From NCBI RefSeq assembly GCF_016899855.1, contig NZ_JACJJG010000009.1, positions 1 through 59,610 on the forward strand: 59,610 bases of DNA. Reading direction: 5' to 3'. A model generated the notes under the pieces. That model had not been told where the DNA came from. It did not search any database and saw only the letters and a list, made by a program, of their open reading frames with translations. Origin of the DNA: Marseilla massiliensis (lineage in GTDB: Bacteria; Bacteroidota; Bacteroidia; Bacteroidales; Bacteroidaceae). This document shows, one piece after another, positions 1 to 7,426 of the stretch; within the stretch, counting starts at the first letter, position 1; each line of letters opens with the position of its first letter. The position numbers and the translations under genes are program-made.

Positions 1-31
1 TCACTAATTTTGTGGAAAGATAACAATGAAC

Positions 32-228
32 AAGGAGTTAAAGAAGTTAAAGGAGTTATCGCTCACTACGTTCGCTAAGAAATTAAAGACGAACGCTTTG
101 CCATTTTACGACGACAAAACTAATAAAGCCAATCATCCTAATACCCTGCTGTTGATTACAAAACATTTGGCTTTAACTTCTAACGTAGCGAAGCGTAGTG
201 ATAACTTCTTTTACTTCTTTAACTTCTC
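32..228. repeat. Imperfect inverted repeat upstream of the sirtuin gene
   Basis: Two arms, about 32-78 and 181-228, are reverse complements with several mismatches. Each is built from iterated AGGAGTTAA/AAGAAGTTAA-like 9-mers followed by a segment rich in CGCTTCGCT/ACGTTCGC. A related single copy lies at 6961-7013 and the same 9-mers make up the perfect hairpin at 46052-46233, so this is a dispersed intergenic family. A 73-codon open frame across it is low complexity and follows the repeat, so I do not call a gene. The rest of 1-243 shows nothing recognisable. Confidence 0.75.
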
Positions 229-243
229 TAAATACGCAAAACA

Positions 244-951
244 ATGAAAAAACTCTTTGTACTTACCGGTGCGGGAATGTCCGTCGAGAGCGGACTGAGC
301 ACTTTCCGCGACGCCGACGGGCTGTGGGAGAACTATCCCGTGGCGCGCGTGGCAACGCATGAGGCGTGGCTGCAAGACCCCGTCTACGTAAACAACTTTT
401 ACAACATGCTGCGCAAAAAACTGTTGGCGGCCAAGCCAAACGAGGGCCACCGCCTCGTGGCCGCGCTCGAACAGCAGTATGACGTGACCGTAGTGACGCA
501 GAACGTGGACAATCTTCACGAGATGGCGGGCAGCTCGCGCGTAATCCACCTGCACGGAGAACTGATGAAAACGTGCTCCAGCCGTGACGTGGACAATCCC
601 CGCTACTGGCGCACGATGACGGCAGACGACATCGACGTGGCGCCCAGCGAGAAGGCCGGCGACGGCTCGCTGCTCCGCCCATACATAGTATTCTTCGGCG
701 AGGCGGTGCCTAACATCAGCGTGGCAGCCGACTACGCGCAGCAGGCCGACCTGTTCGTCATCATCGGAACATCGCTCAACGTCTACCCCGCGGCAGGCCT
801 CGTGCAGTACGCCAAGCCGTCCGTACCGATTTACCTCATCGACCCCAAGCCCGTGATGGCAGCCGGACGCCACGACGTGCGGCATATAATGAAAGGCGCA
901 TCAGAAGGAATGAAGGAACTGACCGACATCCTGATGAACGACAACCAATAA
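244..951 (+). CDS. Sir2-family NAD-dependent protein deacylase (zinc-less)
   Basis: A cytosolic sirtuin that removes acyl groups from protein lysines while cleaving NAD. Seen: GAGMSVESG at residues 9-17 (NAD binding), TQNVDNLHE at 85-93, catalytic His104 in LHGE, and IIGTSLNVYP near the C-terminus. At 235 aa it has the CobB-like length. Two things are unusual. The zinc-binding small domain normally has four cysteines, but only Cys111 is present, so the zinc ribbon is lost. The Tyr-x-x-Arg pair that selects succinyl/malonyl groups in CobB and SIRT5 reads Tyr53-Asn-Met-Leu56, with Arg shifted to 57. Acyl preference therefore cannot be assumed. The gene stands alone between repeat-rich gaps. ATG at 244 is the only start that keeps the glycine loop. 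Family certain, substrate unknown. Confidence 0.93.
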   Translation: MKKLFVLTGAGMSVESGLSTFRDADGLWENYPVARVATHEAWLQDPVYVNNFYNMLRKKLLAAKPNEGHRLVAALEQQYDVTVVTQNVDNLHEMAGSSRVIHLHGELMKTCSSRDVDNPRYWRTMTADDIDVAPSEKAGDGSLLRPYIVFFGEAVPNISVAADYAQQADLFVIIGTSLNVYPAAGLVQYAKPSVPIYLIDPKPVMAAGRHDVRHIMKGASEGMKELTDILMNDNQ

Positions 952-1026
952 GCCATAACCGGCCATACAACCCACTATCGGCAGTCCGGAGCACTGAAAC
1001 AATGCCCCGAACTGCCGTTTTTGTCA

Positions 1027-1180
1027 AGGCCTATTGGGCCCATCCACTAACCACAAAACCACCCAACAACGCCCCTTTCTACCACTCCCATCAGGCCTAT
1101 TTACCCCATCCGCCAACCACAAAACCGCCCAACAACACCCCATCCTACCACTCCCATCAGGCCTAATTGGCTCATTCGAC
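1027..1180. repeat. 66-bp tandem repeat, two full units plus a partial third
   Basis: AGGCCTA recurs at 1027, 1093 and 1159, exactly 66 bp apart, and the sequence between is conserved (CCATCC-CAACCACAAAACC-CCCAACAAC-ACCACTCCCATC). It lies in the 459-bp gap between the sirtuin and pectate lyase genes, just before a quadruple-palindrome array. A 70-codon open frame here is an artefact of the repeat. Confidence 0.85.
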
Positions 1181-1191
1181 TCATCAATTCA

Positions 1192-1311
1192 TAATCCACT
1201 GACTACCAACAACTTACTAACAGCCTCACAAAAGGCCATCTTTTAGCTTCCAAAATACGGCCTTTTAACGCACTATTTGCCGTCTTTCACAACACGAAAG
1301 GCCATCTTTTA
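1192..1311 (+). repeat. Quadruple-palindrome array A
   Basis: Four 17-bp near-palindromes of the family YRAAAGRCSGYCTTTYR lie at 1229-1245, 1251-1267, 1273-1289 and 1295-1311 with 5-bp spacers (83 bp in all). The leader TAATCCACTGACTACCA is at 1192-1208, its CTG core 30 bp before the first palindrome. It sits between two plus-strand genes. Confidence 0.93.
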
Positions 1312-1379
1312 GAATACGCTTATTTAACGTGTATCCATAATTTTATCAGCATTCGTTTCTCCATAAGCAATATTTTTCT

Positions 1380-1387
1380 TAATTTTG
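1380..1387 (+). promoter_or_regulatory. -7 promoter box for the pectate lyase gene
   Basis: TAATTTTG matches the Bacteroidetes TAnnTTTG -7 element and lies 23 bp before the ATG at 1411. No convincing -33 TTTG was found. Confidence 0.6.
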
Positions 1388-1410
1388 CCACATTATTTAT
1401 ATAAAAAACA

Positions 1411-2643
1411 ATGCTTATGAAAACATCTACTTTACTTTTATGCGCCGCAATGCTTGCGTTGGGCGTAGTACAGACAAAGGCACAAATGTCTGAATATGAC
1501 TACAACCAGCCCGTGGGTTGGGCAACGGTCGACGGCGGTGTGACCGGCAGCAATGACGAAAATCCTATAAGAGTGACTTCGCGACAAGAACTAAACAATG
1601 CATTATCGGGTTCGACACCTGCCACTATATACATAGACGGCCAAATAGAATTTACGGGAGTGCTATCACGCTCGGGTGTGAGCAATAAGACTATATACGG
1701 ACTTCCAGGCTCAGCGTTGGTTAATCTTACTCACTCGGAAACACCAAGTCGAAGCGGTATTCTTCGCTTAACAGATTGTAATAACATTATAATACGAAAC
1801 GTTACGTTCAAGGCTTCAGGCGCATACGACATGGACGGCAACGACAATCTCGACTTGCATGGCAGCACCAATATATGGGTTGACCACTGCGATTTCCAAG
1901 ACGGAGTGGACGGAAACTTCGACTGCAACAATGGTTCGGACAACATTGCCGTTACATGGTGCCGCTTCCATTATCTTATAGAGCCGTGGCCTGATGGTCC
2001 AGGAAAATCTGACGACCACCGTTTCAGTAATCTTTGGGGAGGTTCTGACAGCGAAGAGGATAGCCCCGGACATCTTAACACCACATTCTACGCCTGTTGG
2101 TGGGACGAGGGTTGCCGCGAACGCATGCCCCGCGTGCGCTTCGGTAAAGTGCACATGCTTAATTGTTTGTATAAATCAGACATGCTGAGAAATACAGGTT
2201 ATGCAATAGGAATAGGCTATCTTGCAAGTATTTATGTTGAAAGATGTGCTTTTATAGACGTAAAAAATCCGTATAAAGACCAAACGAGTGGTTCAAAAAC
2301 GGACTATTATGTTACGTTTAAAGATTGTGAAGGCATAGATGATATAACGTTACAAGATGGAAATAGCACAGCATATGTACCTTCATACACCCTCGAAGGC
2401 ATGCCCGTCAACCAGGTAGAGACCGAGGTCAGCAAATACGCCGGCGCCACATTGAACGTTGAATACGGCGAAGGCGTGACCACGGGAATCAGCAACATAG
2501 GCGTTAGCGACGCCGATGTGGTAAGCACGGAATACTTCTCGCCGTCGGGAACAAAGCTCAACGCCCCGCAGCGTGGCCTCAACATCGTTCGCCAGAAGAT
2601 GAGCGACGGCACGGTAAGGACAAGGAAAACTATCGTAAAATAA
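1411..2643 (+). CDS. Secreted pectate lyase, polysaccharide lyase family 1
   Basis: Cleaves polygalacturonan by beta-elimination outside the cytoplasm. Seen: a signal peptide at about residues 1-25 (hydrophobic LLLCAAMLALGVV, then TKAQ), right-handed beta-helix strands, WVDHCDFQDGVDGN from 156, and the catalytic motif RxPxxR as R238-M-P-R-V-R243, both hallmarks of PL1. The last 40 residues (FSPSGTKLNAPQRGLNIV, then a basic RTRK end) resemble short C-terminal tails on many Bacteroidetes secreted proteins; whether this one is a sorting tail is inference. A second ATG at 1417 also fits the signal peptide. No SusC/D pair, oligogalacturonate enzyme or regulator is adjacent, so it is an orphan lyase here, with its own -7 box at 1380. 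Confidence 0.92.
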   Translation: MLMKTSTLLLCAAMLALGVVQTKAQMSEYDYNQPVGWATVDGGVTGSNDENPIRVTSRQELNNALSGSTPATIYIDGQIEFTGVLSRSGVSNKTIYGLPGSALVNLTHSETPSRSGILRLTDCNNIIIRNVTFKASGAYDMDGNDNLDLHGSTNIWVDHCDFQDGVDGNFDCNNGSDNIAVTWCRFHYLIEPWPDGPGKSDDHRFSNLWGGSDSEEDSPGHLNTTFYACWWDEGCRERMPRVRFGKVHMLNCLYKSDMLRNTGYAIGIGYLASIYVERCAFIDVKNPYKDQTSGSKTDYYVTFKDCEGIDDITLQDGNSTAYVPSYTLEGMPVNQVETEVSKYAGATLNVEYGEGVTTGISNIGVSDADVVSTEYFSPSGTKLNAPQRGLNIVRQKMSDGTVRTRKTIVK

Positions 2644-2710
2644 CTCTAACATAAGTAGCATGGCGGCCTAATGATTGTGCCGTCTGCTCCTTATTAAAAA
2701 CTGAAGAACA

Positions 2711-4690
2711 ATGGAAGATATGGAAAAAGACGGAGTGCGGCTGCCTGACAACGCGTTCCGCGAACTGAAGGAGGGCGAGAAATACCGCCCCGTTATGGAC
2801 CCCACGAAGGCTTATCCGGAAGTTAACGGATGGTCGGTTACGTGGGGCGTGTTGATGACTGTGCTGTTCTCGGCCGCCGCCGCGTACTTAGGCTTACGTG
2901 TGGGACAGGTGTTCGAGGCCGCCATACCAATCGCCATAATCGCTGTGGGAGTGTCGACGGCGGCAAAAAGGCGCAACCCGCTGGGCGAGAACGTCATCAT
3001 ACAGAGTATCGGGGCATGCTCGGGCGCCGTCGTGGCAGGTGCCATATTCACCCTGCCCGCCATCTACATCCTCGAGGATAAATACCCCGGCATGGGCGCA
3101 TCGTTCCTCGAAATCTTCCTCAGCTCACTGCTTGGAGGCGTGCTCGGCATACTTTTCCTCATCCCGTTCCGCAAGTATTTCGTCAGCGACATGCACGGCA
3201 AGTACCCCTTCCCCGAGGCTACGGCCACCACGCAGGTGCTCGTAAGCGGCGCCAAGGGCGGCAAGCAGGCCAAGCCTTTGCTGCTGGCCGGACTCGTGGG
3301 AGGTCTGTATGACTTTATCGTGGCTACCTTCGGATGGTGGAACGAGAACTTTACCACGCGCGTGATAGGCCTCGGCGAGACCATTGCCGACAAGGCGAAG
3401 CTCGTTTTCAAGGTAAATACCGGCGCGGCAGTGCTCGGCCTCGGCTATATCGTAGGTCTGAAATACGCCTTCATTATCTGCCTCGGCTCGCTGGCGGTAT
3501 GGTGGCTTATCGTGCCGATAATGGCCGTACTGTTCAACGGACAGGTGCTGAACCAGTGGGATCCGTCCATCACCACCGCGGTAGGCGACATGTCGCCGGA
3601 GCAGATTTTCACGTATTACGGCAAATATATCGGTATCGGCGGTATCGCCATGGCCGGCATAATAGGCATCATCAACTCATGGGGTATAATAAAGAATGCC
3701 GTCAGCCTGGCTGCAAGGGAAATGCGCGGAGGCAAGAGTGACGGCAAGCAAGTGCTCCGTACGCAGCGCGACATACCGTTCAAAATTATCGCCATCGGCG
3801 CGATAGTCACACTTTTGGTCATCTTCCTGTTCTTCTGGTTCGGCGTGATGAAGGGCAATATCCTCTTCGCCGCCGTAGGAATACTGCTCGTTGCGGTAAT
3901 AGCGTTCCTCTTTACCACCGTCGCAGCCAACGCGATAGCTATCGTCGGAAGCAACCCCGTGTCGGGTATGACGCTTATGACGCTCATCCTCGCCTCTGTC
4001 GTTATGGTGGCCGTAGGTCTTAAAGGCACAGGCGGCATGGTGGCGGCGCTCATCATGGGCGGCGTGGTATGCACCGCGTTGTCAATGGCCGGAGCGTTCG
4101 TTACCGACCTGAAGATAGGTTACTGGCTCGGCACAACGCCCCGCAAGCAGGAGACTTGGAAGTTCCTCGGCACGCTGGTGTCAGCCGCTACAGTCGGCGG
4201 AGTGATGATTTTGCTCGACAAGACATACGGTTTCGCCAGCGGACAGCTCGCCGCTCCACAGGCTAACGCTATGGCAGCGGTAATCGACCCGCTGATGAAC
4301 GGCGTGGGAGCGCCTTGGATTCTCTACGGTATCGGCGCCCTGATAGCCATCATATTGACATGGATGAAAGTGCCCGCGCTGGCCTTCGCCCTTGGAATGT
4401 TCATCCCGATAGAGCTTAACATTCCGCTGCTCGTGGGCGGAGCAATCAACTGGTACGTCACAAGCCGCTCCAAGAACGCCGAAGAGAACAAGGCTCGCGG
4501 CGAGAAAGGCACGCTCATCGCCAGCGGACTTATTGCCGGAGGAGCGCTCATGGGAGTAGTAAGCGCCCTGATTCGCTTCGCCGATGTCAACCTCATAAAT
4601 GAGGAGTGGCTGGCCAATCCGCTGTCTCAGGTCTGCGCACTCGTGGCTTACGCCCTGCTTATCACTTACTTTATAAAAGCAACAAAATAA
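2711..4690 (+). CDS. OPT-family oligopeptide transporter
   Basis: An inner-membrane secondary transporter of the oligopeptide transporter superfamily. Family members move small peptides or metal chelates, and the substrate here cannot be read from sequence. Seen: a short cytoplasmic N-terminus (about 40 residues), then some 14-16 hydrophobic segments over 659 aa, with the family-typical regions NPLGENVIIQSIGACSG near residue 91, KYPFPEATATTQVL near 163, and AIVGSNPVSGMT near 414. The length matches bacterial OPT proteins. ATG at 2711 is followed by another at 2720; either leaves the membrane domain intact. It follows the pectate lyase by 67 bp with no terminator evident, so read-through is possible, but a functional link is not implied. 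It ends against gyrB with a perfect 40-bp inverted repeat between them. Confidence 0.93.
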   Translation: MEDMEKDGVRLPDNAFRELKEGEKYRPVMDPTKAYPEVNGWSVTWGVLMTVLFSAAAAYLGLRVGQVFEAAIPIAIIAVGVSTAAKRRNPLGENVIIQSIGACSGAVVAGAIFTLPAIYILEDKYPGMGASFLEIFLSSLLGGVLGILFLIPFRKYFVSDMHGKYPFPEATATTQVLVSGAKGGKQAKPLLLAGLVGGLYDFIVATFGWWNENFTTRVIGLGETIADKAKLVFKVNTGAAVLGLGYIVGLKYAFIICLGSLAVWWLIVPIMAVLFNGQVLNQWDPSITTAVGDMSPEQIFTYYGKYIGIGGIAMAGIIGIINSWGIIKNAVSLAAREMRGGKSDGKQVLRTQRDIPFKIIAIGAIVTLLVIFLFFWFGVMKGNILFAAVGILLVAVIAFLFTTVAANAIAIVGSNPVSGMTLMTLILASVVMVAVGLKGTGGMVAALIMGGVVCTALSMAGAFVTDLKIGYWLGTTPRKQETWKFLGTLVSAATVGGVMILLDKTYGFASGQLAAPQANAMAAVIDPLMNGVGAPWILYGIGALIAIILTWMKVPALAFALGMFIPIELNIPLLVGGAINWYVTSRSKNAEENKARGEKGTLIASGLIAGGALMGVVSALIRFADVNLINEEWLANPLSQVCALVAYALLITYFIKATK

Positions 4691-4784
4691 AAGGTGAGAA
4701 GGTGAGAAAGTGAGAAGGTGAGAAAGAACAGCCAAGTTAAGCAATTCTTTCTCACCTTCTCACTTTCTCACCTTCTCACCTTTT
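4689..4784. terminator. Perfect 40-bp inverted repeat between convergent OPT and gyrB genes
   Basis: Arms 4689-4728 and 4745-4784 are exact reverse complements separated by 16 nt. Each arm iterates the 8-mer AAGGTGAG/AAAGTGAG. The right arm ends in a T-run on the plus strand, and the palindrome gives the same on the minus strand, so a bidirectional terminator is likely. The left arm begins inside the OPT stop codon. Confidence 0.85.
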
Positions 4785-4787
4785 ACG

Positions 4788-6761
4788 CTATGCATCGATA
4801 TTAGCGTACGTAGCGTTCTGCTCTATAAACTGGCGTCGTGGCTCAACGTCATCGCCCATAAGCATTGAGAACACCTCGTCTGCCTCGGTTGCGTTCTCAA
4901 TGGTAACCTGCTTCAGAAGACGTGTTTCAGGATTCATCGTAGTCTCCTTAAGCTGGTCTGGGTTCATCTCTCCAAGACCTTTGTATCGCTGCGTATGTAT
5001 GTTCTTGCCGTCTTCCTCGCCGTTTCCGTATTTATCGAGGAACGCCTGGCGTTGCTGTTCGGTATAACAGTACTCCTTAACCTGGTTCTTGTACGTACAG
5101 AGGTAAAGCGGCGGAGTGGCGATATACAAGTGTCCTTCCTGTATCACCTTTGGCATGAAGCGATAGAAGAGGGTCATTATAAGTGTGTCGATGTGTGAAC
5201 CATCGACATCGGCGTCGGTCATTATGATGATTTTATCGTAACGGAGCTTGTCAATGTTGGCCTCCTTGTCGTCTTCTCCGTCAACGCCGAAGCGCACGCC
5301 GATACTCTGTATTATGTTCATTACCGACTCGCTCTCGAACACTTTGTGCCACATCACTTTCTCTACGTTAAGGATTTTACCGCGCAAAGGCAGCACAGCC
5401 TGGTGGTGACGGTCGCGTGCCTGCTTGGCCGAACCGCCTGCGGAGTCTCCCTCGACGAGGAAAATCTCGCACTCTTTCGGGTCTTTGTTCGAGCAGTCGG
5501 CCAGTTTTCCGGGCAGTCCGCCGCCGCTCATGGGGTTCTTGCGCTGTACGCTCTCGCGGGCCTTACGCGCCGCGATACGCGCCGTAGCGGCAAGTATCAC
5601 CTTCTCGCAGATGAGTTTTGCCTCCTTGGGGTGCTCTTCAAGATAGTATGTCAGGGCTTCCGACACAGCCTGGCGTACGGCTCCGGTCACCTCGTTATTA
5701 CCCAGCTTGGTCTTTGTCTGGCCTTCAAACTGGGGCTCGGCTACCTTAATTGATATTACGGCGGTAAGTCCTTCACGGAAGTCCTCGCCGGCTATCTCGA
5801 CCTTTGACTTCTCTATCTGCTTCGATATCGACGGTTCGTTGTCGGCGTACTTCTTAAGGGTGGTGGTCAGCGCCATGCGGAATCCCACAAGGTGGGTACC
5901 GCCTTCTATGGTGTTGATGTTGTTTACGTAAGAGTGGACGTTCTCCGAATAGTCGGTGTTATACATTATTGCCACCTCGATAGGTATGCCCTGCTTCTCG
6001 GTCTTGAGGTAGATTACGTCGTCGAAGAGGTGCGTACGGTGACGGTCTATGTACCTTACGAACTCCTTTAGTCCGTCCTGGGCGTGGAATACCTCCTGCC
6101 TTGTCTTGCCCTCCTCGTCCGGACGGAGGTCGGTGAGGGTTATTTTAATACCCGCGTTAAGGTATGCCAGCTCGCGCATACGCTTGGCAATGACCTCATA
6201 CTTGAACACCGTGGTGGTGAAAATCGTGGGGTCCGGCCAGAACTGCTGGCGTGTACCGCGCTGTTGGGTCTCGCCTACAATCTTGACGGGATACAGCGGT
6301 TTGCCCTTCTCGTACTCCTGCTGGTAAATCTTGCCGTCGCGGAACACCTGCGAGAGCATATGGGTGGACAGGGCGTTCACGCACGACACGCCGACGCCGT
6401 GAAGGCCGCCCGACACCTTGTACGAGCCCTTGTCAAACTTACCTCCGGCATGGAGCACGGTCATTACGACTTCAAGGGCCGACTTGTGCAGCTTCTTGTG
6501 CTCGTCTACGGGTATGCCTCGGCCATTGTCCTGGACGGTGACAGAGTTATCCTCGTTGATTGTTACCTCTATATGAGTACAGTAACCGGCCATCGCCTCG
6601 TCGATAGAGTTGTCGACGGTCTCGTTTACCAAATGGTGAAGTCCCTTCTCGCTGATGTCTCCTATATACATCGCAGGACGCTTACGCACGGCCTCAAGGC
6701 CTTCGAGCACCTGGATGTTACTGGCTGAATAATTGCTTTCGTTTATTTGATTTTCTGCCAT
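4788..6761 (-). CDS. gyrB: DNA gyrase subunit B
   Basis: ATPase subunit of DNA gyrase, which introduces negative supercoils with GyrA. Seen: GHKL ATPase domain with Glu47 and Asn51 in ETVDNSIDEA, DNGRGIPVD, GGLHGVGVSCVNALS; transducer domain with QTKTKLGN; TOPRIM domain with EGDSAGGSAKQ and DADVDGSHI; C-terminal RYKGLGEMN. At 657 aa it lacks the large insert of the E. coli protein, as is usual in Bacteroidetes. The QARDRHHQAVLPLRGKILN stretch favours GyrB over ParE. ATG at 6761 is preceded by a -7 box (6787-6794) about 26 bp upstream. It is transcribed alone, with gyrA not in the window. Confidence 0.96.
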   Translation of the reverse strand: MAENQINESNYSASNIQVLEGLEAVRKRPAMYIGDISEKGLHHLVNETVDNSIDEAMAGYCTHIEVTINEDNSVTVQDNGRGIPVDEHKKLHKSALEVVMTVLHAGGKFDKGSYKVSGGLHGVGVSCVNALSTHMLSQVFRDGKIYQQEYEKGKPLYPVKIVGETQQRGTRQQFWPDPTIFTTTVFKYEVIAKRMRELAYLNAGIKITLTDLRPDEEGKTRQEVFHAQDGLKEFVRYIDRHRTHLFDDVIYLKTEKQGIPIEVAIMYNTDYSENVHSYVNNINTIEGGTHLVGFRMALTTTLKKYADNEPSISKQIEKSKVEIAGEDFREGLTAVISIKVAEPQFEGQTKTKLGNNEVTGAVRQAVSEALTYYLEEHPKEAKLICEKVILAATARIAARKARESVQRKNPMSGGGLPGKLADCSNKDPKECEIFLVEGDSAGGSAKQARDRHHQAVLPLRGKILNVEKVMWHKVFESESVMNIIQSIGVRFGVDGEDDKEANIDKLRYDKIIIMTDADVDGSHIDTLIMTLFYRFMPKVIQEGHLYIATPPLYLCTYKNQVKEYCYTEQQRQAFLDKYGNGEEDGKNIHTQRYKGLGEMNPDQLKETTMNPETRLLKQVTIENATEADEVFSMLMGDDVEPRRQFIEQNATYANIDA

Positions 6762-6786
6762 CTTCAGTATTGATTATATTAGCGTG

Positions 6787-6794
6787 CAAAGATA
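6787..6794 (-). promoter_or_regulatory. -7 promoter box for gyrB
   Basis: On the minus strand this reads TATCTTTG, a full match to TAnnTTTG, about 25 bp before the gyrB ATG. Confidence 0.75.
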
Positions 6795-6847
6795 ACAAAA
6801 AAAAATCGTTCTGCGAAATTTTAAATATTAAATTCTCTTGTTTAGTA

Positions 6848-7040
6848 AACAAGTGAACAAGGGACAAGCAGACGAGGAGATTATGTAAAGTGAAGAGTGA
6901 AAAATTAAGAGTGAAGAATCTAATAGTCCAATTGTTCGCAACCGACAAGACTTTTGACTTTAACTCCTAACGAAGCGGAGCGAAGTGATAACTCCTTTAA
7001 CTTCTTTAACTACCTAAAAAGCAGACGAGGAGATTTGCCC
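6848..7040. repeat. Cluster of three dispersed intergenic repeat families
   Basis: In the 665-bp gap between gyrB and the dextranase gene, 6848-6882 and 7019-7040 carry direct copies of AGCAGACGAGGAGATT, the family also found at 27714-27783 and 39111-39254. At 6895-6920 lies an AAGAGTGAAGAAT-type stretch, and 6961-7013 holds the AACTCC/AACTTC 9-mer family with GAAGCGGAGCGAAG between. Open frames across it follow the repeats and are not called. Confidence 0.7.
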
Positions 7041-7117
7041 TGCTATTGGCATAGCTTCCCGCCCTTCAATGAACACCAGCATTTTACCTATGATAACACA
7101 TTAGGGACTTTACCAAC

Positions 7118-7164
7118 AAGTCATACCGTCATTCCGTGCCTGGCACGGAATGACGGTATGACTT
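7118..7164. repeat. 47-bp perfect palindrome
   Basis: A 23-nt arm ending CATTCCGTGCC is followed by one T and its exact reverse complement. It could extrude as a cruciform or act as a bidirectional terminator. CATTCCGTGCC-type palindromes occur as dispersed intergenic repeats in unrelated bacteria, so this may be an independent small mobile repeat. Confidence 0.8.
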
Positions 7165-7272
7165 ATCAATTAAACCTTCTGATGACGGTATCCGGCTACA
7201 TGCTGACATGCATTTTCACATTTCCGCCATCTCATATTTTCACCTTTTAAAGCCTTATTTGCCGTCGCTTTA

Positions 7273-7403
7273 TAACCGTCTGGCAGTCAATGACTTAGCA
7301 GAAGGGTATTTTTAATTCTGCGAAAGACCGCCTTTCAGCTTGCGAAAAGCCGTCTTTTACACGGCAAGAGGCCGCCTTTCATAACGTAAAAGACGGCCTC
7401 TTG
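7273..7403 (+). repeat. Quadruple-palindrome array B
   Basis: Palindromes at 7321-7337, 7343-7359, 7365-7381 and 7387-7403, each separated by 5 bp. The leader TAACCGTCTGGCAGTCA is at 7273-7289, its core 41 bp before the first palindrome, the longest spacing in the window. It lies downstream of the dextranase gene and upstream of gyrB, both minus strand. Confidence 0.92.
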
Positions 7404-7426
7404 GAAAACGTACTGCCACACAAGAC

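Noticed and set aside
26..247. 73-codon open frame
   Set aside because: It lies across an inverted repeat of stuttering 9-mers, is low complexity, and has no family resemblance.
6954..7250. 98-codon open frame between gyrB and the dextranase gene
   Set aside because: It crosses two repeat families and the 47-bp palindrome and shows no coding character.
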